Source of the DNA: Planctomycetota bacterium
Lineage (GTDB): Bacteria; Planctomycetota; Phycisphaerae; Phycisphaerales; UBA1924
Direction: 5' to 3'
DNA length: 64,000 nt
NCBI GenBank assembly: GCA_018242625.1
Contig: JAFEBO010000002.1
Location: 1 to 64,000 of the forward strand
Shown: piece by piece, positions 29,611 through 37,332 of the stretch
Numbering within the stretch: the stretch's first letter is position 1
Layout: each line of letters opens with the position of its first letter
The notes under the pieces: generated by a model
Seen by the model: only the letters and a program-made list of their open reading frames with translations
Databases searched by the model: none
Told to the model about the DNA's origin: nothing
Position numbers and translations under genes: made by a program

Positions 29611-30513
29611 ATGACCCACGACGAGTTCTTCCATTCCATCAGTCCACTCTTCCCCGGCGCCGACTCGGTCACACAGGTCGTCGCCCTCGCCGGCCTCTGC
29701 GCAATCCTCCTCACACCCGCCGAGCGGTTCGCACCGGCGCACGCCCAGCCACTGCTCTGGCGCAAGGGCTTCTGGCTCGACGCGTTCTACTGGTTCTGCA
29801 CGCCCCTGCTCACCCGCTGCTTCACGGGCGCGATCCTCGCTGTCATTCTCATCCTCGCCGCCGCCTGCATCGGCTTCGAGAACATCCCCAAGGATTTCCT
29901 CATCAAGGGGTTCGGCCCCGTCTCGCGCCAGCCCCTCTGGCTCCAGTGCTTCGAGATCCTGCTCCTCTCCGACTTCGTCGATTACTGGACCCACCGCGGC
30001 CTCCACGTCGGCCGCTTCTGGCGCATCCATGCCATCCACCACTCCCCCGAAGAGATGAATTGGATCTCTTCCTCCCGAGTCCACCCGCTCAACGACCTCA
30101 TCACCCGCTCTTGCCAGTTGCTCCCGATCCTGCTCCTGGGTTTCGCGGCACTCGCCATCGTCTCCGTCGTTCCGCTCGTCGCCTTCTACGTCATGTTCCT
30201 TCACGCCAACCTGAAATGGGATTTCGGCCCTTTCCGCTGGATCCTCGTCAGCCCCGCCTACCACCGCTGGCACCACGCCTCCGACGAGGAAGGCATCGAC
30301 AGGAACTTCGCCGGCATCTTCCCCATCTGGGACGTCCTGTTCGGCACCGCCCACTTCCCCCGCTACCTCCCCACGAAATACGGCCTCCGCAACGACTCCA
30401 TCCCCGAATCGCTCTCGGCCCACATGTTCTTTCCCTTCCGGCGCTCCACCAAAAAGGCGGCCCCTCCCGCAGCGCCAGATCACGGGCCCCAGCCGCCACT
30501 CCCCCAGCCATAG
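29611..30513 (+). CDS. Sterol desaturase / fatty acid hydroxylase superfamily protein
   Basis: A 300-residue membrane di-iron oxygenase. Four to five hydrophobic helices surround the histidine motifs HRGLH (HXXXH), HAIHHS (HXXHH) and YHRWHH with the preceding HANLKW, in the order of the FA_hydroxylase family. Members hydroxylate or desaturate sterols, carotenoids, fatty acids or other lipids; the substrate is not predictable. The C-terminal tail is Pro-rich and basic. It stands alone on the plus strand, with the SUFU gene divergent upstream (211-bp gap) and the response regulator convergent downstream. Confidence 0.9.
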   Translation: MTHDEFFHSISPLFPGADSVTQVVALAGLCAILLTPAERFAPAHAQPLLWRKGFWLDAFYWFCTPLLTRCFTGAILAVILILAAACIGFENIPKDFLIKGFGPVSRQPLWLQCFEILLLSDFVDYWTHRGLHVGRFWRIHAIHHSPEEMNWISSSRVHPLNDLITRSCQLLPILLLGFAALAIVSVVPLVAFYVMFLHANLKWDFGPFRWILVSPAYHRWHHASDEEGIDRNFAGIFPIWDVLFGTAHFPRYLPTKYGLRNDSIPESLSAHMFFPFRRSTKKAAPPAAPDHGPQPPLPQP

Positions 30514-30609
30514 CGTCTGCCCGATGAATGCCTTCGGTGGCGCTGATGGCTCGTGCAGTGAAGCAACTCGCCCCGATTCATCGCCGGCCGGAGGCCGAAC
30601 AGACAGAAG

Positions 30610-31008
30610 CTACCGCTCTTCTTTCTTCGCGAACGTCCTGCTCAGAAACTGCAGGAGCTCCGCACTGGAGAAGGGCTTTTCGAGCATCGGGCGGTCCCGA
30701 AAGTCTTCGCGGATGGCGCTCCGCGAGTAGCCGGTCAGGAAGGCAAAGGGCCGGCCTTCCTTCCGCATCGCCTCCGCCAGCGGATACACAAGCTCGTTGC
30801 CGAGGTTGATGTCCAGCAGGGCCCCGTCAAACTCCTCGCCGCGCGCCAGCGCTTCAAACGTATTGGCCGTGCTCGCAAAGGGACCCAGCACATTGCACTC
30901 GCTCCGCTCCAGCATCCGGACGATCGCTCGCGCCACCAGCGGCTCATCCTCCACGACGATAAACCGCAGGCCCTCCAGCCCCGCCCGATTCGCCTCCGAG
31001 GTCATCAT
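30610..31008 (-). CDS. Single-domain response regulator
   Basis: A 132-residue CheY-like receiver with no output domain. The acidic pocket is Glu-Asp in FIVVEDEPLVA, the phospho-acceptor Asp lies in GALLDINLG, a Thr in FLTGYS and the Lys in MLEKPFSS. The start (ATG ATG) overlaps the stop codon of the histidine kinase gene by four bases, so the two are translationally coupled and must form a pair. Stand-alone receivers downstream of HWE kinases are common; they relay phosphate or act by protein contact. Confidence 0.93.
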   Translation of the reverse strand: MMTSEANRAGLEGLRFIVVEDEPLVARAIVRMLERSECNVLGPFASTANTFEALARGEEFDGALLDINLGNELVYPLAEAMRKEGRPFAFLTGYSRSAIREDFRDRPMLEKPFSSAELLQFLSRTFAKKEER

Positions 31009-32105
31009 GAGCGCAGGCCCCCCTCACGCACTCCCACGCCGGACGAAACCAGCTGCGACCAGCCCATGTCAAATTCGCACCGCAACCCCGTCGCCCGATA
31101 TTCGAATTTCACCACGCCCCCGTACTGGTGTTCAATGGCGTCGCGGACCAGGCCCGTGCCAAAGCCCGCGCGGGCAGGCTGGCGCGCCGGAGGGCCGCCA
31201 CTCTCGGTCCACACCACGTGCAGCCGCCCCATGTCGCGCACGGACGAAATCTCCCACTGAACATCGACATGCCCCCGCGGCGTCGACAAGGCCCCAAACC
31301 GGGCCGCGTTGGTCCCAAGCTCGTGGAGCACCAGACCAACCGCCGGCGCAGTACGCGCGGGAATCATCGCGGAATCCCCGCTCAGCCGAAGCTGCCCGGG
31401 ATCCGGACACAACGGGGAAACGATCCGTTCCAGCAACCGCCGCAGTGTCGTTCCCTCCCAGCCCGTATCGCTCAGCAGCTTGTGCGCGCTCGCCAGCGCC
31501 AGCAGCCTGCCCTCAAAAGCTGGGCCAAACTCATCGATCGACTTCGCGTTCTCCAGCATGGCCCTGGCGAGTGATGACACAACCGCCAGCGCGTTTTTCA
31601 CGCGATGGTCCAGCTCCCCGACCAGAATGCGCGTCCGATGTTCCGCCGCCTTCTGCTGAGCAATGTCACGCACAATCTTCGAAGCGCCGATCACCTTCCC
31701 CGCATCATCCCTCACCGGCGAAATCGTCACCGACACCTGCACGGGCTCGCCCGACCGGGTCAGACGGACCGTTTCGAAGTGATCAACCCTCATCCCCTTC
31801 ACGATGCGTGCAAGGATCTCCTTTTCTTCTCCCAGCCGGTCCGGCGGAATGATCATCGTGATCGAGCGCCCCACCGCTTCACGCTCGGAGAACCCGAACA
31901 TCCGCTCCGCCGCGGCGTTCCACGTCAGGATCGTCCCGTCGAGCGACTTACTCAAAATCGCGTCGTCCGAATTCTCAACGATCGCCGCCAGCCGCGCGGC
32001 ATCGCTCACCGTCCGGTGCCGGCCGCCGCCGGCTCCGCCACGCTTGGGCGCCTTCTTCTTCGAAACTCTTTTCTTCAACCGGTACGGCTTGCGATCAAAA
32101 GGCAT
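31005..32105 (-). CDS. PAS-domain HWE-family sensor histidine kinase
   Basis: A 366-residue soluble kinase. A basic N-terminus (KKRVSKKKAPKRG) is followed by a PAS domain (about 45-165: AIVENSDDAILSKSLDGTIL, WNAAAERMFGFSE) with its PAC segment, then the HWE dimerisation/phosphoacceptor segment ELDHRVKNALAVVSSLA. The ATPase domain has HELGTNAARFGAL and VVWTESGGP, the WxE that names the family, then GTGLVRDAIEHQYGG. No membrane segment, so it senses a cytoplasmic cue. I start at ATG 32105; the longer open frame upstream runs antisense-like through the DUF326 gene region and is not family-like. It is coupled to the response regulator. Confidence 0.92.
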   Translation of the reverse strand: MPFDRKPYRLKKRVSKKKAPKRGGAGGGRHRTVSDAARLAAIVENSDDAILSKSLDGTILTWNAAAERMFGFSEREAVGRSITMIIPPDRLGEEKEILARIVKGMRVDHFETVRLTRSGEPVQVSVTISPVRDDAGKVIGASKIVRDIAQQKAAEHRTRILVGELDHRVKNALAVVSSLARAMLENAKSIDEFGPAFEGRLLALASAHKLLSDTGWEGTTLRRLLERIVSPLCPDPGQLRLSGDSAMIPARTAPAVGLVLHELGTNAARFGALSTPRGHVDVQWEISSVRDMGRLHVVWTESGGPPARQPARAGFGTGLVRDAIEHQYGGVVKFEYRATGLRCEFDMGWSQLVSSGVGVREGGLRS

Positions 32106-32188
32106 GTCCACTTGTTCCTGGCGCCCGGAGGGCCGCAGGAACGTAACAAGCAAACATGAAAATTCATAAATGTGAAAATCGCCGCGAA

Positions 32189-32533
32189 TTAATACGCCAC
32201 GGAAGCGCATTCCTGCGCGCAGCGCTGGCACATCCGGGCGCACTCCCGCATCTTGAGGTCGCCCCGCCCGACCTCCTCGCAGCCCCGCGCGCACGACCGG
32301 CAGATCTCGCTGCAGGCGCGGCAGATCAGCGACGAGCTTCCAGACTCCCGGTGCAGGCACTCGTGCGCCAGCCCGCACATGGCGATGCAGTCCAGCATCT
32401 GCGTGATGTGCTCGCGTCCCACATGCATCCCGCCCATGGAAAGACAATGTCCCAGAGTTTTCAGGCACATGTCCTGGCACTCGTGGCACAAATGGGCGCA
32501 CGCCTCCAGATCGCCTTGCTTCGTCGCTTCCAT
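32189..32533 (-). CDS. Cys-rich four-helix-bundle copper-binding protein (DUF326)
   Basis: A 114-residue protein with 17 cysteines spaced as CxxxC and CxxC along predicted helices (ACAHLCHECQDMC, CIAMCGLAHEC, CRACSEICRSCARGC, CARMCQRCAQEC). This is the pattern of DUF326/Csp copper-storage proteins, which hold many Cu(I) ions in the core of a four-helix bundle. No signal peptide is present, so it resembles the cytosolic Csp3 type. I start at ATG 32533, with GGAGG six bases upstream; ATGs at 32545 and 32560 are alternatives. It lies 83 bp upstream of the histidine kinase on the same strand. Confidence 0.9.
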   Translation of the reverse strand: MEATKQGDLEACAHLCHECQDMCLKTLGHCLSMGGMHVGREHITQMLDCIAMCGLAHECLHRESGSSSLICRACSEICRSCARGCEEVGRGDLKMRECARMCQRCAQECASVAY

Positions 32534-32648
32534 GCTTGCCTCCATCCGAACATACGCCACACCGGTGAAAGTCCTGTGAATTCGCCGGCGCGAGGCAGCC
32601 CGTGCCGGCCCGATGTGGATGGTCCGATACCCGATCCCCTCGTTTCTC

Positions 32649-32654
32649 TATGCT
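32649..32654 (+). promoter_or_regulatory. Putative -10 box (TATGCT), leaderless start
   Basis: TATGCT ends six bases before the ATG at 32661. Transcription would start at about the A of the ATG, and there is no ribosome-binding site, fitting a leaderless mRNA. The same hexamer precedes the M50 protease gene (47376) and the META-domain gene (60433). Confidence 0.4.
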
Positions 32655-32660
32655 GTGCTC

Positions 32661-33113
32661 ATGAACCTCACGGAGAAAGTCCGGTCCATCGCCAAAGACC
32701 TCCGCGCATCGCGCGGCAACGCCGCCGAGTCCTGGGCCCTGGCCTCGCGTCTTCTCGCTCGCATATCCAACGACGCGGGCAGGATCGAGCAGGTCGTGAA
32801 GAGCAGAAACATCGACGACCTGATCGCGTTCCTGGACGCCATCGAAGGCAAGGCGGCAGCAGCAGCCGCGGCCCCGCTCCCCGAGTTCCCGGCCTCAGAG
32901 ATCGACGCGGCGTTCCGCGCCTTTCACAAGCGGCTCAAGGTGAGCCGGCTCGCCGATGAGTCCCGGCTGGGCGGGCGTTACACCTCGGGCGGCCGCGAAT
33001 CCAATATTGACGCGATCAAGCCGCCCGACGGCTTTCCGGATGCGATCTGGCAGGTTCTCGCCCGGTCCGGCAAACTCAAAGACATGGGAGGCGGGTTCTA
33101 CAGCGAAGCCTGA
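32661..33113 (+). CDS. Hypothetical protein
   Basis: A 150-residue soluble protein that I do not recognise. The N-terminal half is helical (MNLTEKVRSIAKDLRAS, WALASRLLARISND, EQVVKSRNIDDLIAFLDAIEG), followed by an Ala-run and a second helical part (EIDAAFRAFHKRLKVSRLADESRLGGRYTSGGR). No signal peptide or cysteine. The ATG at 32661 appears to start a leaderless transcript. It is divergent from the DUF326 gene and convergent with the patatin-like gene. Confidence 0.7.
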   Translation: MNLTEKVRSIAKDLRASRGNAAESWALASRLLARISNDAGRIEQVVKSRNIDDLIAFLDAIEGKAAAAAAAPLPEFPASEIDAAFRAFHKRLKVSRLADESRLGGRYTSGGRESNIDAIKPPDGFPDAIWQVLARSGKLKDMGGGFYSEA

Positions 33114-33170
33114 CCCCCGGCCAGGTCTCCCCAGGCATTCCGCACGAATTCCCCCCGATGAACCCGCGGG

Positions 33171-34427
33171 CTACTTGTCTGGTGTTTGCGAGCGCGGCAG
33201 GCCGGTGGCTCCTTCGGGGTGCGGGGCGGCGTTGCGCGAGTCGGACATGGCCTTGTTGCACCAGAGCATCCAGGCGTTCGGATCCGCGCCCATCTTTTCG
33301 CCCAGTTCCGCGAGGGAGTCCATGGTCTCCTTCTTGAAGTCGCCCTTGACCGGGGGCCGCCAGTCATCGGGAATGGCCATGGTCCGGACTTCGATGTCGG
33401 CTCCATATTCCGCGTTTACATACATGGCTTCGGCCGCGAGCCAGCGGACTTCGGCGAGCGTGCCCGACCGGATCGACATCGCCAGCGCGGGGCTCACGAT
33501 GCTGGGCCAGCGCTCCTGAACGGCGGCGGGCGCGGGGTGGATCTGGTTGTTGATGACGATCCAGTACCGGACGCGCGGGATGGGCTTTCCCTTGAACTTC
33601 TTCTGCCAGAGCTGGATGAAGCCGTCGGGGTCCTTGGGGTCAAGCTTGAGCAGGACGTTGGCGGTCACGCCCCCGTCGGCGTACAGGAAATCTCCGATCT
33701 GCACCGGCGGAAAGACCACGGGGATCGCCGAGGAAGCGAGCATGCGGAGCTCAACCTGATCGAGGTTGCCCTGTTTGAAGCCTTCGATCGCCAGGGGTCC
33801 GAGGTCCCAGTAGCGCTGCTTGCTGAGGTCGAGGTTGGATGCCGCCACCAGCAGCAGCTTGCCCTGCTCCGCCTGCGCCGCCATCTCTCCCGCGAACTTG
33901 TGGTCGAGCGCGCTCTTGATGTCGCGGCGGAGGCCGGGGATCGTTGCGAACGACTCGTTCGAGGGCCAGAAGAAAAAGGGCCAGTGCATTTCAACCCAGT
34001 CGGGCTTGGGGTTCTGGTAGAAACTCTCGATCGCGTGATAGGACTCGTCGGTGCCGACGTAGGCGAACGGGGCGAGCATGGAGCCGGTGCTGACACCCGT
34101 GACGGCGTCAAAGTCGGGGCGCTTGAACTCGCCCGGAGCGTTCTTCCAGCCGACGAGCATGCCCGCGCCGAAGGCGCCGTAGTCGCCTCCTCCCGAGAGG
34201 GCGAGCACGTGGATGGTGACCGGCTCGGAGGGGTTCTGCTCCATGCGCCGGGAGACGCGGTCCAGGAGACGCGACACCGCGCCGCGGAACTCGGCGCGGA
34301 AGGCCTCATCGTCGCGGGCGGCCATTTCGCGGAGCTGCGCCTCGGGGATCTGGCGCGTGCTGGAACAGCCGGCGAGCGTGAGCGTGAGTGAAGCGATCAG
34401 AAAGGACGACCGGACAAACGGGTTCAT
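33171..34427 (-). CDS. Patatin-like phospholipase lipoprotein
   Basis: A 418-residue lipoprotein: the signal ends in the lipobox LAGC (Cys21). The patatin domain has the oxyanion-hole stretch LSGGGDYGAFGAG, the nucleophile elbow GVSTGS (Gly-X-Ser-X-Gly) and the catalytic-dyad Asp in YADGGV. The family cleaves acyl chains from phospholipids and other lipids. Because the lipobox directs it to the envelope, its action is likely on membrane lipids or exported substrates. The 3' end carries a polar tail. It is divergent from the AsmA-like gene, 66 bp away. Confidence 0.92.
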   Translation of the reverse strand: MNPFVRSSFLIASLTLTLAGCSSTRQIPEAQLREMAARDDEAFRAEFRGAVSRLLDRVSRRMEQNPSEPVTIHVLALSGGGDYGAFGAGMLVGWKNAPGEFKRPDFDAVTGVSTGSMLAPFAYVGTDESYHAIESFYQNPKPDWVEMHWPFFFWPSNESFATIPGLRRDIKSALDHKFAGEMAAQAEQGKLLLVAASNLDLSKQRYWDLGPLAIEGFKQGNLDQVELRMLASSAIPVVFPPVQIGDFLYADGGVTANVLLKLDPKDPDGFIQLWQKKFKGKPIPRVRYWIVINNQIHPAPAAVQERWPSIVSPALAMSIRSGTLAEVRWLAAEAMYVNAEYGADIEVRTMAIPDDWRPPVKGDFKKETMDSLAELGEKMGADPNAWMLWCNKAMSDSRNAAPHPEGATGLPRSQTPDK

Positions 34428-34493
34428 AGGACAACCTCCCAGGGCCCGAAGCGTACCCGAAACAGCGCGGTACGATTGGAGCGGGAGGTACCC

Positions 34494-35393
34494 TTGATCA
34501 AGAAGCTGCTGGCGCTTGTCGTCCTGGTTGTCCTGGTGCTTGTTGTCGGGGTCATCGGGATCTTCTTTTACATCGATTCGATCGCGAAGGCCGCCATCGA
34601 GAGGGGCGGGAGTTACGCGTTGGGCGTGCCGACGACGCTCCGCTCCGCGAGCGTGGGGATACTGGGGGGGACCTTTTCCATGTCGGGGCTGAATGTTTCA
34701 AACCCGCCGGGGTATGACTCGCCGAGCTTCCTGACCATGGGCAGCGCGGGCGTGGCGGTGTCCCTGGACTCGCTGCGGCAGCCGGTGGTCGAACTTCCCA
34801 GGCTTTCGTTCGATGATCTGACCGTGTCGCTTCAGAAGAAGAATTCAAAGGCCAACTACGCGGTCATCCTGGACAACCTCAACAAGCTGAAGTCGTCGGG
34901 CTCTGCCGGTGGGAGTTCTTCAAACAGCGACAAGCGCTTTGTGATCAAGGACCTGACGCTCAAGAACATCCGGGTCGGTGTCGACCTTGTGGGCGGACCG
35001 GGCAAGATCGGCGACCTGACGAAGCTCAACATTCCCATTCAGGAAATTCACCTTCAGAACGTGGGCCAGACAGGGACCGGCGTGGGCGGGACGGGCGTGA
35101 CGATGGAGCAATTGGCCTCGATCATCGTGCAGGCGGTGCTCGGCGCCGCGGCGGAGAAGGGCGGCGGGATTCTGCCGGCCGACATGCTGGGAGATCTGCA
35201 GGGCGGCCTCGCGAATCTTGGAGGTCTGGACAAGATCGGGATGCAGGTTCTTGCGGACCCCAAAGGTGCGGTCCAGAAGATCGGCACAGACGCGGCCAAC
35301 AAGGCTCTTGAACAGGGCAAGAAGCAGGTGGATGATGCCGCGAAGAAGGCGATCGACCTCATCCCGGGAATGAAGAAGGATCCGAAGAAGTAA
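34494..35393 (+). CDS. AsmA-like envelope protein
   Basis: A 299-residue protein with an N-terminal signal anchor (LLALVVLVVLVLVVGVIGIFFYI) followed directly by the AsmA-type start of the periplasmic region (AIERGGSYALGVPTTLRSASV...GTFSMSGLNVSNPPGY). AsmA/TamB relatives bridge the envelope and affect lipid transport; this is a short form with only the N-terminal repeat unit and a helical Ala/Lys-rich C-terminus (KKQVDDAAKKAIDL). I start at the TTG at 34494, because GGGAGGT lies six bases upstream; no ATG fits. Confidence 0.75.
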   Translation: MIKKLLALVVLVVLVLVVGVIGIFFYIDSIAKAAIERGGSYALGVPTTLRSASVGILGGTFSMSGLNVSNPPGYDSPSFLTMGSAGVAVSLDSLRQPVVELPRLSFDDLTVSLQKKNSKANYAVILDNLNKLKSSGSAGGSSSNSDKRFVIKDLTLKNIRVGVDLVGGPGKIGDLTKLNIPIQEIHLQNVGQTGTGVGGTGVTMEQLASIIVQAVLGAAAEKGGGILPADMLGDLQGGLANLGGLDKIGMQVLADPKGAVQKIGTDAANKALEQGKKQVDDAAKKAIDLIPGMKKDPKK

Positions 35394-35414
35394 GAAACGG
35401 ATTCCGGCCGTGCG

Positions 35415-35936
35415 CTATTTGGCGGTGGGTGCGGGTGCGGCCGCCGGAACGGGAAGATCTTTCATAAGGACCTGACGCTGCATGAGGGTCCAGAGTTCCT
35501 GCACCGTCTTCTGACTTGCCGGGCTGTCTGCGGGCTCGACGCGGCCGTTGAGGTAGGTCTGCATGCGCACGGCGGTGGCGGATGCGGTGCGGGGGAGTAT
35601 CTCGACGCACACGCCGAAATAGTCGGGCGGCTGATCCTGAGCGGCCATGCCACGCGTGAGGATCGCCGTGATAAGGAGCTTGGCGGTGTTGGTGGCGACC
35701 GAGGGATCGACCCGGCGTTCCGCGGTGATGATCCCGGCGTCCGCATCAGAAACATGCAGCTGGTAGCCGGAATCGAGCAGGGCGTTGGAAGCGGCCGCGT
35801 AAGCCCGGTCGGGCGGAGCCTCGATCTCGCGGATCTCGAGCGCATCGACCTGCGTCTGGGTCATCGGGGGTGATGCCTCGCATCCCAGCAAGAGAGCGCA
35901 GGCGAGCGAGATGAGAATCGGGGAGAGCCGGTTCAT
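35415..35936 (-). CDS. Lipoprotein, third paralogue of a lipoprotein operon
   Basis: A 173-residue lipoprotein (lipobox LLLGC, Cys19). After the signal the pattern is VDALEIREIEAPPDRAYAAA, LLDSGYQLHVSD and AGIITAERR, which parallels the two genes just upstream: a conserved 'ALExRE' segment, a helix, a Gly-Tyr turn and a strand with SD..GG/AG. I know no named family for certain. The start overlaps the stop of the preceding gene (ATGA), so it is translationally coupled. It is last in the operon that starts at 37238. The C-terminus is Ala/Pro-rich. Confidence 0.8.
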   Translation of the reverse strand: MNRLSPILISLACALLLGCEASPPMTQTQVDALEIREIEAPPDRAYAAASNALLDSGYQLHVSDADAGIITAERRVDPSVATNTAKLLITAILTRGMAAQDQPPDYFGVCVEILPRTASATAVRMQTYLNGRVEPADSPASQKTVQELWTLMQRQVLMKDLPVPAAAPAPTAK

Positions 35937-36412
35937 ACGCCCTCCTGCCGCGAAGGAGGATCGGAAGGAGGCGACTTTGCGAGCAGCCGGCGCTGGACCG
36001 CGTTCCAGAAGGCGGAGACGCGTTCATCGCTGGCGATGTGCTCGCCCGACTCGCGGAGCTGGATTCGCATCGAGGATTCGGCGGGGCTGATCTGCGAAAC
36101 CCAGACCGCGATCGTGTCGACCGGAGCCGAGCTGCGCATGCCGCCGGTGCGGCGGTACTGGTCCTGATAGACGAGTGGAACGCGGGCGGCCGTCATGGTT
36201 CCTGCGCCCTGATCGGAGGCTGTGAAGTAGTAACCCTGATCGAGGATCACGGCCGCGGCGGCGCGGAGAACTTCGTCCCGCGGGGCCTGGACAGAACGGG
36301 TCTCGATCGCGTTCCACTGCGTGGGAGAGAGCGGAGGCGTGGACTCACAGGCGGGCAAGAGCAGAACCGCGATGGCAAAGCACAGGGCCCCCATCACTCT
36401 CGCGGCGCTCAT
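35933..36412 (-). CDS. Lipoprotein, second paralogue
   Basis: A 159-residue lipoprotein (signal MGALCFAIAVLLLPAC, lipobox LPAC). The mature part has WNAIETRSVQAPRDEVLRAA, ILDQGYYFTASDQ and GTMTAARV, aligned with the first and third paralogues, then a strand region (VDTIAVWVSQISPAESSMRIQLRESG) and a C-terminal helix (RVSAFWNAVQRRLLAKS) that matches DAFFNTLERRLLTAE of the first paralogue. It lies two bases after the first paralogue and overlaps the third by four bases. Confidence 0.8.
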   Translation of the reverse strand: MSAARVMGALCFAIAVLLLPACESTPPLSPTQWNAIETRSVQAPRDEVLRAAAAVILDQGYYFTASDQGAGTMTAARVPLVYQDQYRRTGGMRSSAPVDTIAVWVSQISPAESSMRIQLRESGEHIASDERVSAFWNAVQRRLLAKSPPSDPPSRQEGV

Positions 36413-36414
36413 TC

Positions 36415-36819
36415 TCAGGTCCCCCGCTCGGCGGTGAGAAGACGGCGTTCGAGGGTGTTGAAGAAGGCGTCGATGAGGGGCTTGTCGACGCGGGTCTGGC
36501 CGCCTTCGCTGGTGCTGACGCGCACGGCGGTGTTGGTCGGGCCGAGCTGATCGAGCTTGATCTGGAGCATGCTGCCCTGGTTGACCGCGCTGACAAAGCC
36601 GCCGCGCTTGTCGGAGCTGCGGATGGTGTAGCCCAGGTCAAAGAGCGAACCGACGCAGGCGTCGAAGGTCTTATCGATCGTGAAGTTGAATTCGCGGGTC
36701 TGCAGCGAGTTGAGGGCGGACTGGGAGTAGGCGACATCGCTCTGGCAGCCCGAGAGCAATCCCGGCGCGGCGAGGGCGAGAAGCGCGGTGGTGTGAAGCA
36801 ATGCAGAACGCCTGGTCAT
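36415..36819 (-). CDS. Lipoprotein, first paralogue
   Basis: A 134-residue lipoprotein from the ATG at 36819 (GGGAGAGC upstream; an ATG at 36855 would overlap the previous gene). The signal ends in the lipobox LLSGC. The mature part reads LNSLQTREFNFTIDKTFDAC, LFDLGYTIRSSDKRGGFVSA, then a strand block with Thr/Val and a C-terminal helix DAFFNTLERRLL. It is the most compact version of the domain repeated in the next two genes. Envelope location is certain from the lipobox; role unknown. Confidence 0.8.
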   Translation of the reverse strand: MTRRSALLHTTALLALAAPGLLSGCQSDVAYSQSALNSLQTREFNFTIDKTFDACVGSLFDLGYTIRSSDKRGGFVSAVNQGSMLQIKLDQLGPTNTAVRVSTSEGGQTRVDKPLIDAFFNTLERRLLTAERGT

Positions 36820-36851
36820 GGTGAGCTCTCCCTGCGATGCCGGACTCTGGT

Positions 36852-37238
36852 TCAATATTTCACGGTATTGAACTTGTAATCGGTCACGACGTCCTTGTCG
36901 TCAAAATAGACGATGAGAAGAGTGGATTTTGAGCTGGAGCGGACGCGGTCGCCGCCCTGACCGATCAGGATGAGCGTGGCGTAGTCCGAACGCTTTTCCC
37001 AGTCGAAGGTGGTCTTGTCCCAGGTCCAGATCTGCTGGTTGTCCTTGTGCGTGACAAGATCGGGCGGGCCGAAGACTTCCTGGACCTGGGCCTGCGTGGT
37101 CTGGCCTTTGACGAGGTTGAGCTTCACGCCGCCGGGCGTGAGCGCGGCCTGCTTGGAGGGGGCTTCCTCTTTGGGCTGGGACTGGCAGGCGGCGAGTGCT
37201 GCGGTGAGTGCGATGGGGACCATCAGGCGGTAGGACAT
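36852..37238 (-). CDS. BamE/SmpA-like small lipoprotein
   Basis: A 128-residue lipoprotein (lipobox AAC, Cys18) and first gene of the four-gene operon. The mature domain reads VKLNLVKGQTTQAQVQEVFGPPDLV, then WTWDKT and a strand pair ending YFDDKDVVTDYKFNTVKY. The 'G.T..QV...FG.P' opening and closing strands are those of the SmpA/OmlA (BamE) fold, used in outer-membrane assembly and related lipoproteins. A promoter with good boxes lies directly upstream, with AGGAG before the ATG. The following three genes encode paralogous lipoproteins, so a joint envelope complex is likely (inference). Confidence 0.82.
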   Translation of the reverse strand: MSYRLMVPIALTAALAACQSQPKEEAPSKQAALTPGGVKLNLVKGQTTQAQVQEVFGPPDLVTHKDNQQIWTWDKTTFDWEKRSDYATLILIGQGGDRVRSSSKSTLLIVYFDDKDVVTDYKFNTVKY

Positions 37239-37260
37239 GCGCGGCTCCTTTTGCTAGTCA

Positions 37261-37288
37261 ATACTAACATTCAAAGAGTCGAAGTCAA
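37261..37288 (-). promoter_or_regulatory. Sigma70-type promoter of the lipoprotein operon
   Basis: On the minus strand TTGACT (37288-37283) and TAGTAT (37266-37261) are 16 bp apart, 23 bp before the start codon of the BamE-like gene. AGGAG at 37249-37245 is the ribosome-binding site. No other good promoter is seen within the four genes. Confidence 0.6.
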
Positions 37289-37332
37289 GCGGGCGGCTGG
37301 GGGTTCAAAGTCACGAGGAAACAGGCGTTGGG

